A stretch of DNA of 64,000 nt from contig NZ_POTY01000002.1 in assembly GCF_003236315.1 (NCBI RefSeq), forward strand, positions 1 to 64,000, given 5' to 3'. The position numbers and the translations under genes are program-made. Of the stretch, positions 27,560 to 35,227 are shown piece after piece. The stretch is from Micromonospora craterilacus. GTDB taxonomy: Bacteria > Actinomycetota > Actinomycetes > Mycobacteriales > Micromonosporaceae. Every line of letters starts with the position of its first letter. Position 1 is the first letter of the stretch. The notes under the pieces are model-generated. The model was given only the letters and a program-made list of their open reading frames with translations. It had not been told where the DNA came from and did no database searches.

Positions 27560-27650
27560 CTTGAACGATCCAATTTGGATGGGGCAGGATTGGATCGTTC
27601 AAGTTGCTGGAGTGTTTCGGACTCTGCACCCTCTCGGAACCGCCTGTCAA
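27560..27650. promoter_or_regulatory. Divergent promoters with paired operator arms
   Basis: CTTGAACGATCCAAT (27560-27574) and its exact inverse ATTGGATCGTTCAAG (27589-27603) are separated by 14 bp; each contains the central CG usual in LacI operators. On the plus strand TTGAAC (27561-27566), 18 bp, CAGGAT (27585-27590) forms a promoter inside the arms, facing the debranching-type gene. On the minus strand TTGACA (27650-27645), 18 bp, CAGAGT (27626-27621) faces the lacI-type gene. Repressor binding would block one promoter and lie just after the start of the other. Confidence 0.75.
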
Positions 27651-27682
27651 GACGCCGTTCCATAACGAACCTGGAGCCGTAC

Positions 27683-29797
27683 GTGACCGCACGCCACCTG
27701 CAACCCTTGCTGCACGATCTGGTGGGGGTCGTCCTCGCTCCCACCAGTGCACTCGGGGACCCCGCCGGGCAGATTCGGCCGCTCGGAGTCCAGGGCGTCT
27801 TCCACGCCGACAGTCGTGTCCTGTCCCGCGCCGAACTGCGCATCGACGACCGCGAAGCCGAGGCGATCGGCCACGCGCCGGTCACCGCCCATGCCACCCG
27901 CTTCGTCGGGCTGGCCCGCTGGCTCGGCGATCCCGGGGCCGACCCGACCATCCGGGTCGAGCGGACCCGTCGCCTCGACCAGCACGGCCTCACCGAGGAG
28001 ATCCGCCTGGTCTCCACCGCCGCGGTGCCGGTGCAGGCCACCGTCACCGTCGACCTCGGCTGCGACCTCGCCCCGATCGAGCGGGTGAAGACCGGCTTCG
28101 CCATCGAGCCCCTGGCGGCGCAGGCGTCGGCGCCGGGCCAGCTCGGCTGGGCCGCCGACGGCACCACCGTCACCGTCACCGCCGAAGACGCGGAGGTCGA
28201 CCTCGCCGGCGACCGCGCCACCGCCCCCCGCCTGAGCTGGCCGGTGACCCTCGCTCCGCGGGCCAGCCGGACCCTGCGCTGGCGGCTCACCGTCACCGAC
28301 CCGCGCGCCGTCGTCGCGTACCCGCCGACCGAGCCGACCTGGGCCCAGCCGCAGGTGCAGGCCGACGACCGGCGGCTCGGTCGACTCCTGCACCGCTCCC
28401 TCGACGACCTGCACGCGCTGCGCCTGGCCGACCCCGAGGCACCCGGCGACGTCTTCCTCGCCGCCGGCGTGCCCTGGTTCCTCACCCTCTTCGGCCGCGA
28501 CAGCCTCTGGGCCGCCCGGATGATGCTGCCGCTCGGCACCGAGTTGGCCGCCGGCACGCTGCGGGTGCTGGCCCGGCGGCAGGGCCGGCGCACCGACCCG
28601 GCGACCGGCGAGCAGCCCGGCAAGATCCTGCACGAGCTGCGCCGGGGCGAGGTCAGCCTGCCCGACGTGGGGCTGCGGCTGCCGCCCGCCTACTACGGCA
28701 CGGTCGACGCGACCCTGCTCTGGGTCAACCTGCTGCACGACGCCTGGCGCTGGGGACTGCCCGCCGAGCGGATCGAACCCCTGCTCCCGCACCTCGACGC
28801 CGCGCTCGGCTGGCTCCGCGACCACGCCGACGCCGACGGCGACGGCCTGCTCGAGTACATCGACACCACCGGGCACGGGCTGTCCAACCAGGGTTGGAAG
28901 GACTCCGGCGACGCCATCCGGTTCCGCGACGGGAGCCTGGCCAACGCGCCGATCGCCCTCGCCGAGGTGCAGGGCTACGCCCACGAGGCCGCGATCAACG
29001 GGGCCGCCCTGCTCGACGCGTTCGACCGGCCGGGCGCCGACCGGTGGCGGGAGTGGGCCGCCCAACTCGCCGCCCGGTTCCGCGCCGCCTACTGGGTCGA
29101 CGGCCCGCACGGCCCGCAGCCGGCCCTCGCCCTGGACCGTGACAAGCGCCCGGTCAACTCGCTGACCAGCAACATCGGCCACCTGCTCGGCACCGGCCTG
29201 CTGGACGGCGAGGAGCAGGCCCAGGTCGCCCGGCTGCTCGGCACCGACGCGCTGGCCGGCGCGTTCGGGCTGCGGACGATGTCGACCCAGGACGCCGGCT
29301 TCAGTCCGCTGTCGTACCACTGCGGCTCGGTCTGGACCCACGACACCGCCATCGTGCTCGCCGGCCTGGCCCGCGCCGGGTTCCACGAGCCCGCCCTGCG
29401 CCTGGCCGACGGGCTGCTCGCCGCCGCCGAGGCGTTCGACTACCGGCTGCCGGAGCTGCATGCCGGTGACGACCGGGACGCGCTCGGCCGGCCCGTGCCG
29501 TACCCGGCGGCGTGCCGTCCCCAGGCCTGGTCGGCCGCCGCCGCGGTGTCGCTGCTGCACGTCGCCGCCGGCGTCTACCCCGACGTACCGGCCGGCACGG
29601 TACGCGTGGCGCCGCTGGCCGGCCCGCGCCTCGGTGGCCTGTCGGTGACCGGCCTGCGGGTCGGCGACGGTGAACTCGGCGTCACCGTCGACGCCGCCGG
29701 CCACGCCACGGTCTCGGGCCTGCCGGCCGGGCTGACGGTGACCACGACCGCGATCCCCGCCCAGCGCACCGCCTCGGTGGAGGCCGCCACCCGGTGA
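27683..29797 (+). CDS. Glycogen-debranching-like enzyme (amylo-alpha-1,6-glucosidase family)
   Basis: This is a cytoplasmic protein of 704 residues. The N-terminal beta domain (about 10-220) has the GDE_N-type start VGVQGVFHADSRVLSRAEL-like segment. A six-hairpin alpha/alpha barrel follows, with GVPWFLTLFGRDSLWAARMM, GKILHELRRGE, TVDATLLWVNLLHDAW, LSNQGWKDSGDAI and SVWTHDTAIVLAGL. Acidic residues in GRDS and WKDSGD are the likely catalytic ones. There is no signal peptide, so it works on an imported oligosaccharide or a storage polymer. GTG 27683 has GGAG at 27673-27676. The divergent LacI-type regulator and importer support an alpha-glucan-type substrate. Confidence 0.82.
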   Translation: MTARHLQPLLHDLVGVVLAPTSALGDPAGQIRPLGVQGVFHADSRVLSRAELRIDDREAEAIGHAPVTAHATRFVGLARWLGDPGADPTIRVERTRRLDQHGLTEEIRLVSTAAVPVQATVTVDLGCDLAPIERVKTGFAIEPLAAQASAPGQLGWAADGTTVTVTAEDAEVDLAGDRATAPRLSWPVTLAPRASRTLRWRLTVTDPRAVVAYPPTEPTWAQPQVQADDRRLGRLLHRSLDDLHALRLADPEAPGDVFLAAGVPWFLTLFGRDSLWAARMMLPLGTELAAGTLRVLARRQGRRTDPATGEQPGKILHELRRGEVSLPDVGLRLPPAYYGTVDATLLWVNLLHDAWRWGLPAERIEPLLPHLDAALGWLRDHADADGDGLLEYIDTTGHGLSNQGWKDSGDAIRFRDGSLANAPIALAEVQGYAHEAAINGAALLDAFDRPGADRWREWAAQLAARFRAAYWVDGPHGPQPALALDRDKRPVNSLTSNIGHLLGTGLLDGEEQAQVARLLGTDALAGAFGLRTMSTQDAGFSPLSYHCGSVWTHDTAIVLAGLARAGFHEPALRLADGLLAAAEAFDYRLPELHAGDDRDALGRPVPYPAACRPQAWSAAAAVSLLHVAAGVYPDVPAGTVRVAPLAGPRLGGLSVTGLRVGDGELGVTVDAAGHATVSGLPAGLTVTTTAIPAQRTASVEAATR

Positions 29798-29802
29798 ACG
29801 CC

Positions 29803-29888
29803 GGGAGCCGGACGGCGGGCCGCCTGCCGCCGGTCGGGCTCCCAGTGTCGGCCATGTCCGGCGGCGCGGCGTCTTCCGCGCCGCCGGA
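29803..29888. terminator. Two stem-loops between convergent genes
   Basis: The first stem pairs 29803-29809 with 29837-29843 (GGGAGCC/GGCTCCC). The second is a perfect 13-bp stem, 29857-29869 with 29876-29888, and a 6-base loop. They separate the debranching-type gene from the convergent TetR gene and can end transcription from both sides. Confidence 0.65.
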
Positions 29889-29933
29889 CGTGCCGCCGTA
29901 CCCGGGTCCGGGTCGACGCCGGGGCGGCGAGGT

Positions 29934-30590
29934 TCAGGACGTGCTGCCGGCGTGGTGGCGTTCGAGGCTGTCGAGAATGAGGTCGAGGCCGAACCCGAAC
30001 TCGTGGGCGTAGTTGTAGTCACGGCCGACGACCTGGTTGGTGATCATCTCTACCAGGTGTGGGTACTCGTCGGCCGGGAGCGCGTGCTGGATCTCGTCGA
30101 CGAACGTTTCGGCACCCTCGTCGGCGTCGAACGGGAGGTTCAGCTCGGTCAGCACGAAGCCGTACACGTAGGCGTCGATCGCCGAGAACGCGTGTGCCGC
30201 CAGGGTGATCGAGAAGCCGTTGCGGCGCAGGCAGCCGAGCACCGTGTCGTGGTGCCGCAGGAGTGCCGGCCCGGGGGAGCGGCGCGACTCGATCAGGCCC
30301 AGTGCCCAGGGATGCTGCGACAGGACGCGCCGGCTTGATTCGGCGCGGTCGACCATCGCCGGCCGCCAGAGCCGCTGCGGTTCGGGCAGCTCGATCTGCG
30401 CGAAGATCCAGTTAGCCAGACCGTCGAGCAACGCGTCCTTGCCGGCGAGGTGGTGGTAGAGCGACATCGCCTCGACACCGAGCTCCTTGCCGACGTTGCG
30501 CATGCTCACCTGGGCGACCCCGCCCCGGTCGGCGACCCGTACCGCCGCGTCGATGATGCGGTCGTGGGTGAGGGCAGGACGACGGGCCAT
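29934..30590 (-). CDS. TetR-family regulator
   Basis: This is a repressor of 218 residues with an N-terminal helix-turn-helix (ALTHDRIIDAAVRVADRGGVAQVSMRNVGKELGVEAMSLYHHLAGKDAL) and a C-terminal ligand domain of the TetR_C_1 type (HAFSAIDAYVYGFVLTE, then LDLILDSLERH at the end). ATG 30590 is preferred; GTG 30593 would add one residue. It is divergent from a quinone-oxidoreductase-like gene, with two palindromes in the 83-bp gap, a typical TetR/oxidoreductase pair in which the oxidoreductase removes or senses the ligand. Confidence 0.88.
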   Translation of the reverse strand: MARRPALTHDRIIDAAVRVADRGGVAQVSMRNVGKELGVEAMSLYHHLAGKDALLDGLANWIFAQIELPEPQRLWRPAMVDRAESSRRVLSQHPWALGLIESRRSPGPALLRHHDTVLGCLRRNGFSITLAAHAFSAIDAYVYGFVLTELNLPFDADEGAETFVDEIQHALPADEYPHLVEMITNQVVGRDYNYAHEFGFGLDLILDSLERHHAGSTS

Positions 30591-30612
30591 CACAAGGCAC
30601 TCTCCGAACCGA

Positions 30613-30664
30613 TTGCTGACTTACGGTCGTAAGGCTATCATCCAACGAAACTTACGGGTGTAAG
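30613..30664. promoter_or_regulatory. Promoter with twin TetR operators
   Basis: CTTACGGTCGTAAG (30620-30633) and CTTACGGGTGTAAG (30651-30664) are two 14-bp palindromes 31 bp apart centre to centre, about three helical turns. A plus-strand promoter, TTGCTG (30613-30618), 17 bp, TATCAT (30636-30641), has the first palindrome in its spacer and the second just after the start point. Confidence 0.75.
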
Positions 30665-30673
30665 GAGAGTGTC

Positions 30674-31621
30674 GTGCTGGCAGCAGTGATGGATCGGTAC
30701 GGGGCACCCGACGTGGTGCGCGTCGCCGAGGTCGCCCGGCCGCGACCGCGCGCCGGCGAGGTGCTGGTGCGGGTCCGGGCCGCCGCGGTGACCTCGGCCG
30801 ACTCGCGTATCCGGGGCGCTCGGTTCCCGGCCGGGTTCGGCGTCCCCGCGCGGCTGATGTTCGGCATCGTCCGGCCCCGCCGGCCAACCCTGGGCAGCTC
30901 CTTCTCCGGGGTCGTGGCGAGCGTCGGCGCGCGGGTCGGTGACTTCGCCGCCGGCGACGAGGTGTGCGGCATGACCGGCATCAGACTCGGCGCGCACGCC
31001 GAGTACGTCGCGGTGCCGGCGGACCGGCTCGCCCGCAAGCCCGCCGAGGTCACCCACGAGGCGGCCGCCGGGCTGCTGTTCGGTGGCACGACGGCATTGT
31101 TCTTCCTGCGCGACAAGGCGGGCGTCGGGCCCGGCACCTCGGTGCTGGTCAACGGCGCGTCCGGTGCGATCGGCACGAACGCCGTCCAGCTCGCCCGGCA
31201 CCTCGGCGCGACCGTCACTGCCGTGACCAGCTCGGCGAACGCCGAACTGGTCACCAAACTGGGTGCCGACCGGGTCATCGACTACACCGACGGCGGCCTG
31301 GGCGCCACCACCGAACGATTCGACGTGGTGCTGGACGCCGTCGGCAACCTGTCGATCGCCTCCGGTCGGCGGCTGCTCAGCACCCGAGGGGTACTGCTGC
31401 TCGTCGTCGCGAGCCTGGGCGAGACCATCCAGGCACGCGGCAACGTCGTGGCCGGAGCCGCGCCCGAACGCGTCGCCGACTTCGATGTCCTGCTCGATCT
31501 CGCCGCCCGAGGCGAGATCACCGTCGTGCTCGACCAGATCCACGACCTCCACGACATCGCCAACGCCCATCGTCGGGTCGACACCGGCCACAAGGTCGGC
31601 AACGTGGTGGTACGCCCATAG
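30674..31621 (+). CDS. Quinone-oxidoreductase-like MDR dehydrogenase
   Basis: This is a medium-chain reductase of 315 residues without zinc ligands. The N-terminal GroES-like half runs from LAAVMDRYGAPDVVRVAEV through GSSFSGVVASVGARVGDFAAGDEVCG. The nucleotide site is VNGASGAIGTNAVQLARHLGATVTAV, favouring NADPH, and VIDYTDGG follows. Family members reduce quinones or activated alkenes. GTG 30674 has AAGGAGA at 30662-30668. TetR control through the twin operators is likely. Confidence 0.85.
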   Translation: MLAAVMDRYGAPDVVRVAEVARPRPRAGEVLVRVRAAAVTSADSRIRGARFPAGFGVPARLMFGIVRPRRPTLGSSFSGVVASVGARVGDFAAGDEVCGMTGIRLGAHAEYVAVPADRLARKPAEVTHEAAAGLLFGGTTALFFLRDKAGVGPGTSVLVNGASGAIGTNAVQLARHLGATVTAVTSSANAELVTKLGADRVIDYTDGGLGATTERFDVVLDAVGNLSIASGRRLLSTRGVLLLVVASLGETIQARGNVVAGAAPERVADFDVLLDLAARGEITVVLDQIHDLHDIANAHRRVDTGHKVGNVVVRP

Positions 31622-31727
31622 CCCACCCGGTGCCGCCTGCTCGACCGGTGACGGTCGGCGGCCACCGCGCACAGCACGCCCACCCGGCCGATGCCGCCCG
31701 ACGGGCCCGCTGTGGCAGGCTGGAGCG

Positions 31728-32168
31728 GTGCGAGATGCCGAGCTGACCAGGGTGGCGGTGCTTGCCGGCGTACTGCTTGCGGCCACCGTCGTCGGCCTGT
31801 GGCACCGGCGCCGTAGTGGGCGGATCCGGTCCGTGTCGCCGACCCCGGGTCCGTCCGCCGCGCTCGCCGGTCTCGGCGTCACCGCCGGCGCGCCGACGCT
31901 GGTGCAGTTCTCCTCGGCGGTCTGCGCGCCCTGCCGGGCCACCCGTCGGGTCCTGGAGCGGGTCCGCGCCACCGTCGACGGGGTGCGCCTGGTGGAGGTG
32001 GACGCCGAGCAGCACCTGGACGCCGCCCGCGAGCTGGGCGTCTGGCGTACGCCGACGGTGCTGCTGGTCGACGGTGACGGCCGGGTCGCCCGGCGCGCGT
32101 CCGGGGTGCCGGACGCCGGGCAGCTGACCGAGGCCGTACGGGAGCTGTGCGCGGGAGTGACGCGGTGA
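31728..32168 (+). CDS. Membrane-anchored thioredoxin-like protein
   Basis: This is a protein of 146 residues with one N-terminal membrane segment (VAVLAGVLLAATVVGLW) and a thioredoxin fold. The active site is CAPC in FSSAVCAPCRATRRVL, and the cis-proline region is GVWRTPTVLLVDGDG. The site differs from CGPC and implies disulfide exchange. GTG 31728 is 6 bases after a CAGGCT box, possibly leaderless. The next gene encodes a DUF4395 membrane protein with its own CxxC, a recurring pair in actinobacteria, so the two may pass electrons. Confidence 0.75.
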   Translation: MRDAELTRVAVLAGVLLAATVVGLWHRRRSGRIRSVSPTPGPSAALAGLGVTAGAPTLVQFSSAVCAPCRATRRVLERVRATVDGVRLVEVDAEQHLDAARELGVWRTPTVLLVDGDGRVARRASGVPDAGQLTEAVRELCAGVTR

Positions 32169-32327
32169 AGGCCCTGGCGCTGACCCGTCGCCGGACGGTG
32201 GACCATGGCCGGCTGGCGGCCAGCCTCTGTCGTCCCGACCGCCGCCGCTGACCCGTCCTTCCGCGCCAATCCCTCCGTGCCGGTGCCCGGCAACCGATCC
32301 GCCCGGCCCAAGCCCCCAGGAACCGCC

Positions 32328-32765
32328 ATGCTTCTCGATCCTCGCGCGCCCCGGTTCGCCGCGGCCGTCACCACCGTCGTGCTCGCCGCCGCACTGCTCG
32401 GCGGCGGAACCCCGCTGCTGCTCGTCCAGGCCGTCGTCTTCGCGATCACCGCGGCGAACCCGCGGCTCGGCCCGTACGGGCTGCTCTACCGCACCCTCGT
32501 CGCCCCGCGCCTCGCCGCCCCGACCGAGCTGGAACCGGCCGCGCCGGTCCGGTTCGCCCAACTGGTCGGCCTGATCTTCGTCGGGGCGGCGCTGGTCGGC
32601 CAGCTCGCCGGGTTGCCGGTGCTCGCCCTGGTCGCGACCAGTGCGGCCCTGGCCGCGGCGTTCCTCAACGCCGCGTTCGACCTGTGCCTCGGCTGCGTGG
32701 GCTACCTGGCGCTGCGTCGGCTCGTCGGCCGGCCGCTCGCCGCCCGCGTCCCGGCCGGTTCCTGA
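32328..32765 (+). CDS. DUF4395 integral membrane protein with CLGC motif
   Basis: This is a protein of 145 residues with about four membrane segments (AAVTTVVLAAALLGGG, LLLVQAVVFAITAANP, LVGLIFVGAALVGQLAGL, LALVATSAALAAAFLNAA). LCLGCVGYLAL near the C-terminus holds a CxxC pair by the membrane. LLDPRAPRFAAAVT at the start is typical of DUF4395. ATG 32328 has AGGA upstream; longer in-frame starts add a polar stretch without a ribosome-binding site. Its role is probably linked to the thioredoxin-like gene 159 bp upstream. Confidence 0.75.
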   Translation: MLLDPRAPRFAAAVTTVVLAAALLGGGTPLLLVQAVVFAITAANPRLGPYGLLYRTLVAPRLAAPTELEPAAPVRFAQLVGLIFVGAALVGQLAGLPVLALVATSAALAAAFLNAAFDLCLGCVGYLALRRLVGRPLAARVPAGS

Positions 32766-32783
32766 CCAACCCGTACCGGCTGG

Positions 32784-33743
32784 TCACCCACCGCTGCCGG
32801 TGAGGGCCGTCGTCGGGGTGCCCGCGACCAGGCCGGTGGTGCGCTGGTAGCGGACCGGGACCGGGTCGCTGAGCTCGCCGACGAACTCGCCGTCGGCGTG
32901 GTCGACGAAGCCGATGAGCGCCCAGCCGTCGGCGTCGGGGACCAGCCGCGGCGCGTACAGGTGCGGCTGCGCGATCGGCTGGGCGGACGCCACGTCCCAG
33001 GGGCCCCGGACCGTCGGTGCGGTCGCCACCCAGAGCCGGTGCTCGGATTCCCGGCCGGCGGCGAAGGCGTTGGTGCAGAACAGCAGCAGGGGCTGGCCGT
33101 CCACGACAGCGACCTGTGGCACCTCGAGGTGACCGAAGCCGGCCGGCGTGGACAGCGGGGGCTGGACGGTCCAGTTCAGCAGGTCCGGGGAGGTCGCGTG
33201 GCCGACGACGCCGCGATCGTCGGCCGGCCCGTGGTTGGCCCGGGCGGTGATGAGCATGTGCCAGCCGTTGCCGTCCGGGTCGGGAAAGACCCAGGGATCG
33301 CGCCAGGCATGCTCGTACCACATCTCGCGGTCGAGCAACTCGTACCAGGTGGGGTCGGCGACCACGATCGGGCCGTCGCCGTGTCGGTGCCAGGTGACCA
33401 GGTCGTCGGAGACGGCCAGGCCGATGCGCTGCACCAGCCCGTCCTCCGCCCGCCCGACGCCGGTGTAGAACAGGTACCACCGCTGGTCCGGGCCGCGGAC
33501 GGTGCAGCCGGTCCAGGTGGCCAGGTCGTCCCAGCTCGGCGAGTCGGCCGGCACGAGCGCGTCGGCGAGCAGGCGCCAGGAGCGTAGGTCGGTGGAGACG
33601 GCGTGGCCGATCGAGGCGCGTCGGTGGCGGCGGTCCGGGTCGAGCAGGGCTCGGGAGGCGCGCAGGAAGAAGGCGTGCCGCAGACCGTCGTCGTCCTGGG
33701 CGTACCAGCTGTCCCACACCCAGTGGTCGGGCAGACGAAGCAT
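32784..33743 (-). CDS. GH-J clan (GH32/GH68-like) glycosidase, cytoplasmic
   Basis: This is a five-bladed beta-propeller-type hydrolase of 319 residues without signal peptide. The acidic triad of clan GH-J can be placed as WVWDSWY (nucleophile Asp11), WRDPWVFPD (transition-state Asp in RDP) and LEVPQV (acid/base Glu in place of the usual EC/EMP). STDLRSW and SDDLVTWHR repeats mark the blades. Possible substrates are fructosides such as sucrose or fructan fragments; a GH43-like role is the alternative. ATG 33743 is preferred over TTG 33752. It lies downstream of a lacI-type gene on the same strand, with the operator CTAAATCGGTTTAG between them. Confidence 0.75.
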   Translation of the reverse strand: MLRLPDHWVWDSWYAQDDDGLRHAFFLRASRALLDPDRRHRRASIGHAVSTDLRSWRLLADALVPADSPSWDDLATWTGCTVRGPDQRWYLFYTGVGRAEDGLVQRIGLAVSDDLVTWHRHGDGPIVVADPTWYELLDREMWYEHAWRDPWVFPDPDGNGWHMLITARANHGPADDRGVVGHATSPDLLNWTVQPPLSTPAGFGHLEVPQVAVVDGQPLLLFCTNAFAAGRESEHRLWVATAPTVRGPWDVASAQPIAQPHLYAPRLVPDADGWALIGFVDHADGEFVGELSDPVPVRYQRTTGLVAGTPTTALTGSGG

Positions 33744-33759
33744 GGCGGGCAACGTACCA

Positions 33760-33773
33760 CTAAATCGGTTTAG
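33760..33773. promoter_or_regulatory. CTAAA-type LacI operator before the GH-J gene
   Basis: CTAAATCGGTTTAG is a 14-bp dyad with central CG, 17 bp upstream of the glycosidase start and 47 bp after the regulator stop. It differs by one base from the sites at 35027 and 41620. No clear promoter precedes it on the minus strand. Confidence 0.75.
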
Positions 33774-33819
33774 CGGCGACGGCGGGTGCCGCGCCCCGCA
33801 CCCCGCGCCCGGGCGCTGT

Positions 33820-34851
33820 TCAGCCGGCCGGCGCGGCGACGGACCGGCGTCGGCGCAGCGGCATGGGCACGAACGACGGCCCGACGGCGTCGCCGTCGAG
33901 CAGGAGTTCCACCGCCCGGCGGCCCATCTGCTCGTGCGGCAGCGCGGCGGTGGACAGCCCCGGCCGAAGCCAGGAGGCGATCGGGTCGTCGTCGAAGGAG
34001 ATCACCGAGAGGTCGCCCGGGATGGTCAGCCCGGCCTCGCCGAGCGCCTGGTAGGCGCCGAAGGCGAGCCGGTCGTTCATGCAGATGATGGCGCTGGGAC
34101 GCGTCGGTCGGTCCAGCAGCCGACGCGTCGCGGCATAGCCGTGCTCCGGCAGCCACTCGGGGCAGAAGCCCTCGACCAGCAGCGTGACGCCGGTGGCGGC
34201 GAGGGTGCTCCGGATGCCGCGCAGTCGCGCCTCGGCGGCGAGGGAGATCTCCGGGTCGCTTTCCTTCTGCCGGTTGCGCCCGATTAGGGCGATCCGGTCC
34301 CGGTGACCCTGCGCCAGCAGCGTCTCGGCGACCATCGCGCCGGCCCGCTCGTCGTCGGGCAGCACGCAGGGCAACTGCAACTGCACCGGGCTGGTGGCGT
34401 TGAGCAGCACCACCGGGCCGCCGAGGATCGCCGGCGGCACCGCCAGCCGGCGGGTCGCCATGGCCGCGTAGATCACCCCGTCGACCTGGCGGTCCAGCAT
34501 CGCCTCGATGGCGTACTGCTCGAACGCCGCGTCGCCCTGGGTCTCGGTGATGAGCAGTACGTGGTCGCGCTCGCGGGCCGCGTCCAGCGCGCCACGGATG
34601 AGACCGCCGGCGAAACGGGTGGTGGCGACGATGTCGGAGACGAACGCGATGGTGGCCGTCTTGCGGGTCCGCAGGCTGCGTGCGGCGACGTTGGGCCGGT
34701 AGCCGAGTTCCTCCGCGGCCGCGAAGACCCGCTGGTGCGCCTCTGCGGACAGCCGGGTGCCCTCCCGCCCGTTGAGCACCATCGACGCGGCGGTCTTGGA
34801 CAGCCCGGCCAGGCGGGCGACATCGGCCAGGGTGGCTCTGTTGCGGCCCAT
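33820..34851 (-). CDS. LacI-family regulator of the CTAAA-box regulon
   Basis: This is a repressor of 343 residues. The helix-turn-helix RATLADVARLAGLSKTAASMVLNG is followed by hinge helix YRPNVAARSLRTRKT. The effector domain ends in VISFDDDPIASWLRPGLSTAALP. I chose ATG 34851 (GGAGGA just upstream); the longer frame adds 38 residues before the DNA-binding domain. It is divergent from a CUT1 importer operon and upstream of the GH-J glycosidase. Three matching operators (33760, 35027, 41620) sit at the genes it most likely controls. Confidence 0.9.
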   Translation of the reverse strand: MGRNRATLADVARLAGLSKTAASMVLNGREGTRLSAEAHQRVFAAAEELGYRPNVAARSLRTRKTATIAFVSDIVATTRFAGGLIRGALDAARERDHVLLITETQGDAAFEQYAIEAMLDRQVDGVIYAAMATRRLAVPPAILGGPVVLLNATSPVQLQLPCVLPDDERAGAMVAETLLAQGHRDRIALIGRNRQKESDPEISLAAEARLRGIRSTLAATGVTLLVEGFCPEWLPEHGYAATRRLLDRPTRPSAIICMNDRLAFGAYQALGEAGLTIPGDLSVISFDDDPIASWLRPGLSTAALPHEQMGRRAVELLLDGDAVGPSFVPMPLRRRRSVAAPAG

Positions 34852-34994
34852 GAGTCCTCCGATCGCGGCGGTCCGTCCGACGCCGCTGTTGACCATCATG
34901 ATGCGTCGAGTCGGGCCGTCGGTAACCGGCGCGGTCCGTACCTCGGCGGCCAGCGGCGTGAACAACCTGTTTCGAGGCCGTTGCCAAACCGTTC

Positions 34995-35040
34995 TTGACA
35001 GCCTCAGGCATCGCGCGCATGCTCTGCTAAATCAGTTTAG
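34995..35040 (+). promoter_or_regulatory. Promoter and CTAAA-type operator of the importer operon
   Basis: TTGACA (34995-35000), 17 bp, CATGCT (35018-35023), then the operator CTAAATCAGTTTAG (35027-35040), which covers the start point. Bases from ATGCT to GCG (24 bp) are identical to the minus-strand promoter at 41618-41642. A 187-nt leader follows, with a stem-loop at 35067-35090 (GACTT-TTCC paired with GGAA-AAGTC). The rest of the 34852-35227 gap shows nothing further. Confidence 0.8.
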
Positions 35041-35227
35041 CGACGTAGTTCCGCTGCTTGGGGGAGGACTTCTTCCCCTTGGAAAAAGTCATGTTGGTAC
35101 CGCGGGCCGCGAGCCGGAGAATCGGCATGCGACGGGCGACACGTGGCGGCCGGCGGCTGGGTCCGTGGCAGTCGCCACGCCCGCCGCCGACCGGCGAGGC
35201 GCGCGGATGAGTCAAGGAGCTATTGAG

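Noticed and set aside
26921-27682. N-terminal extension of the debranching-like protein
   Set aside because: The open frame reaches back through the operators and the antisense of the lacI-type gene; GTG 27683 has a good ribosome-binding site and the family start.
35067-35090. Leader stem-loop as a riboswitch
   Set aside because: A single 9-bp imperfect stem with no conserved aptamer pattern that I recognise; noted only as a leader hairpin.
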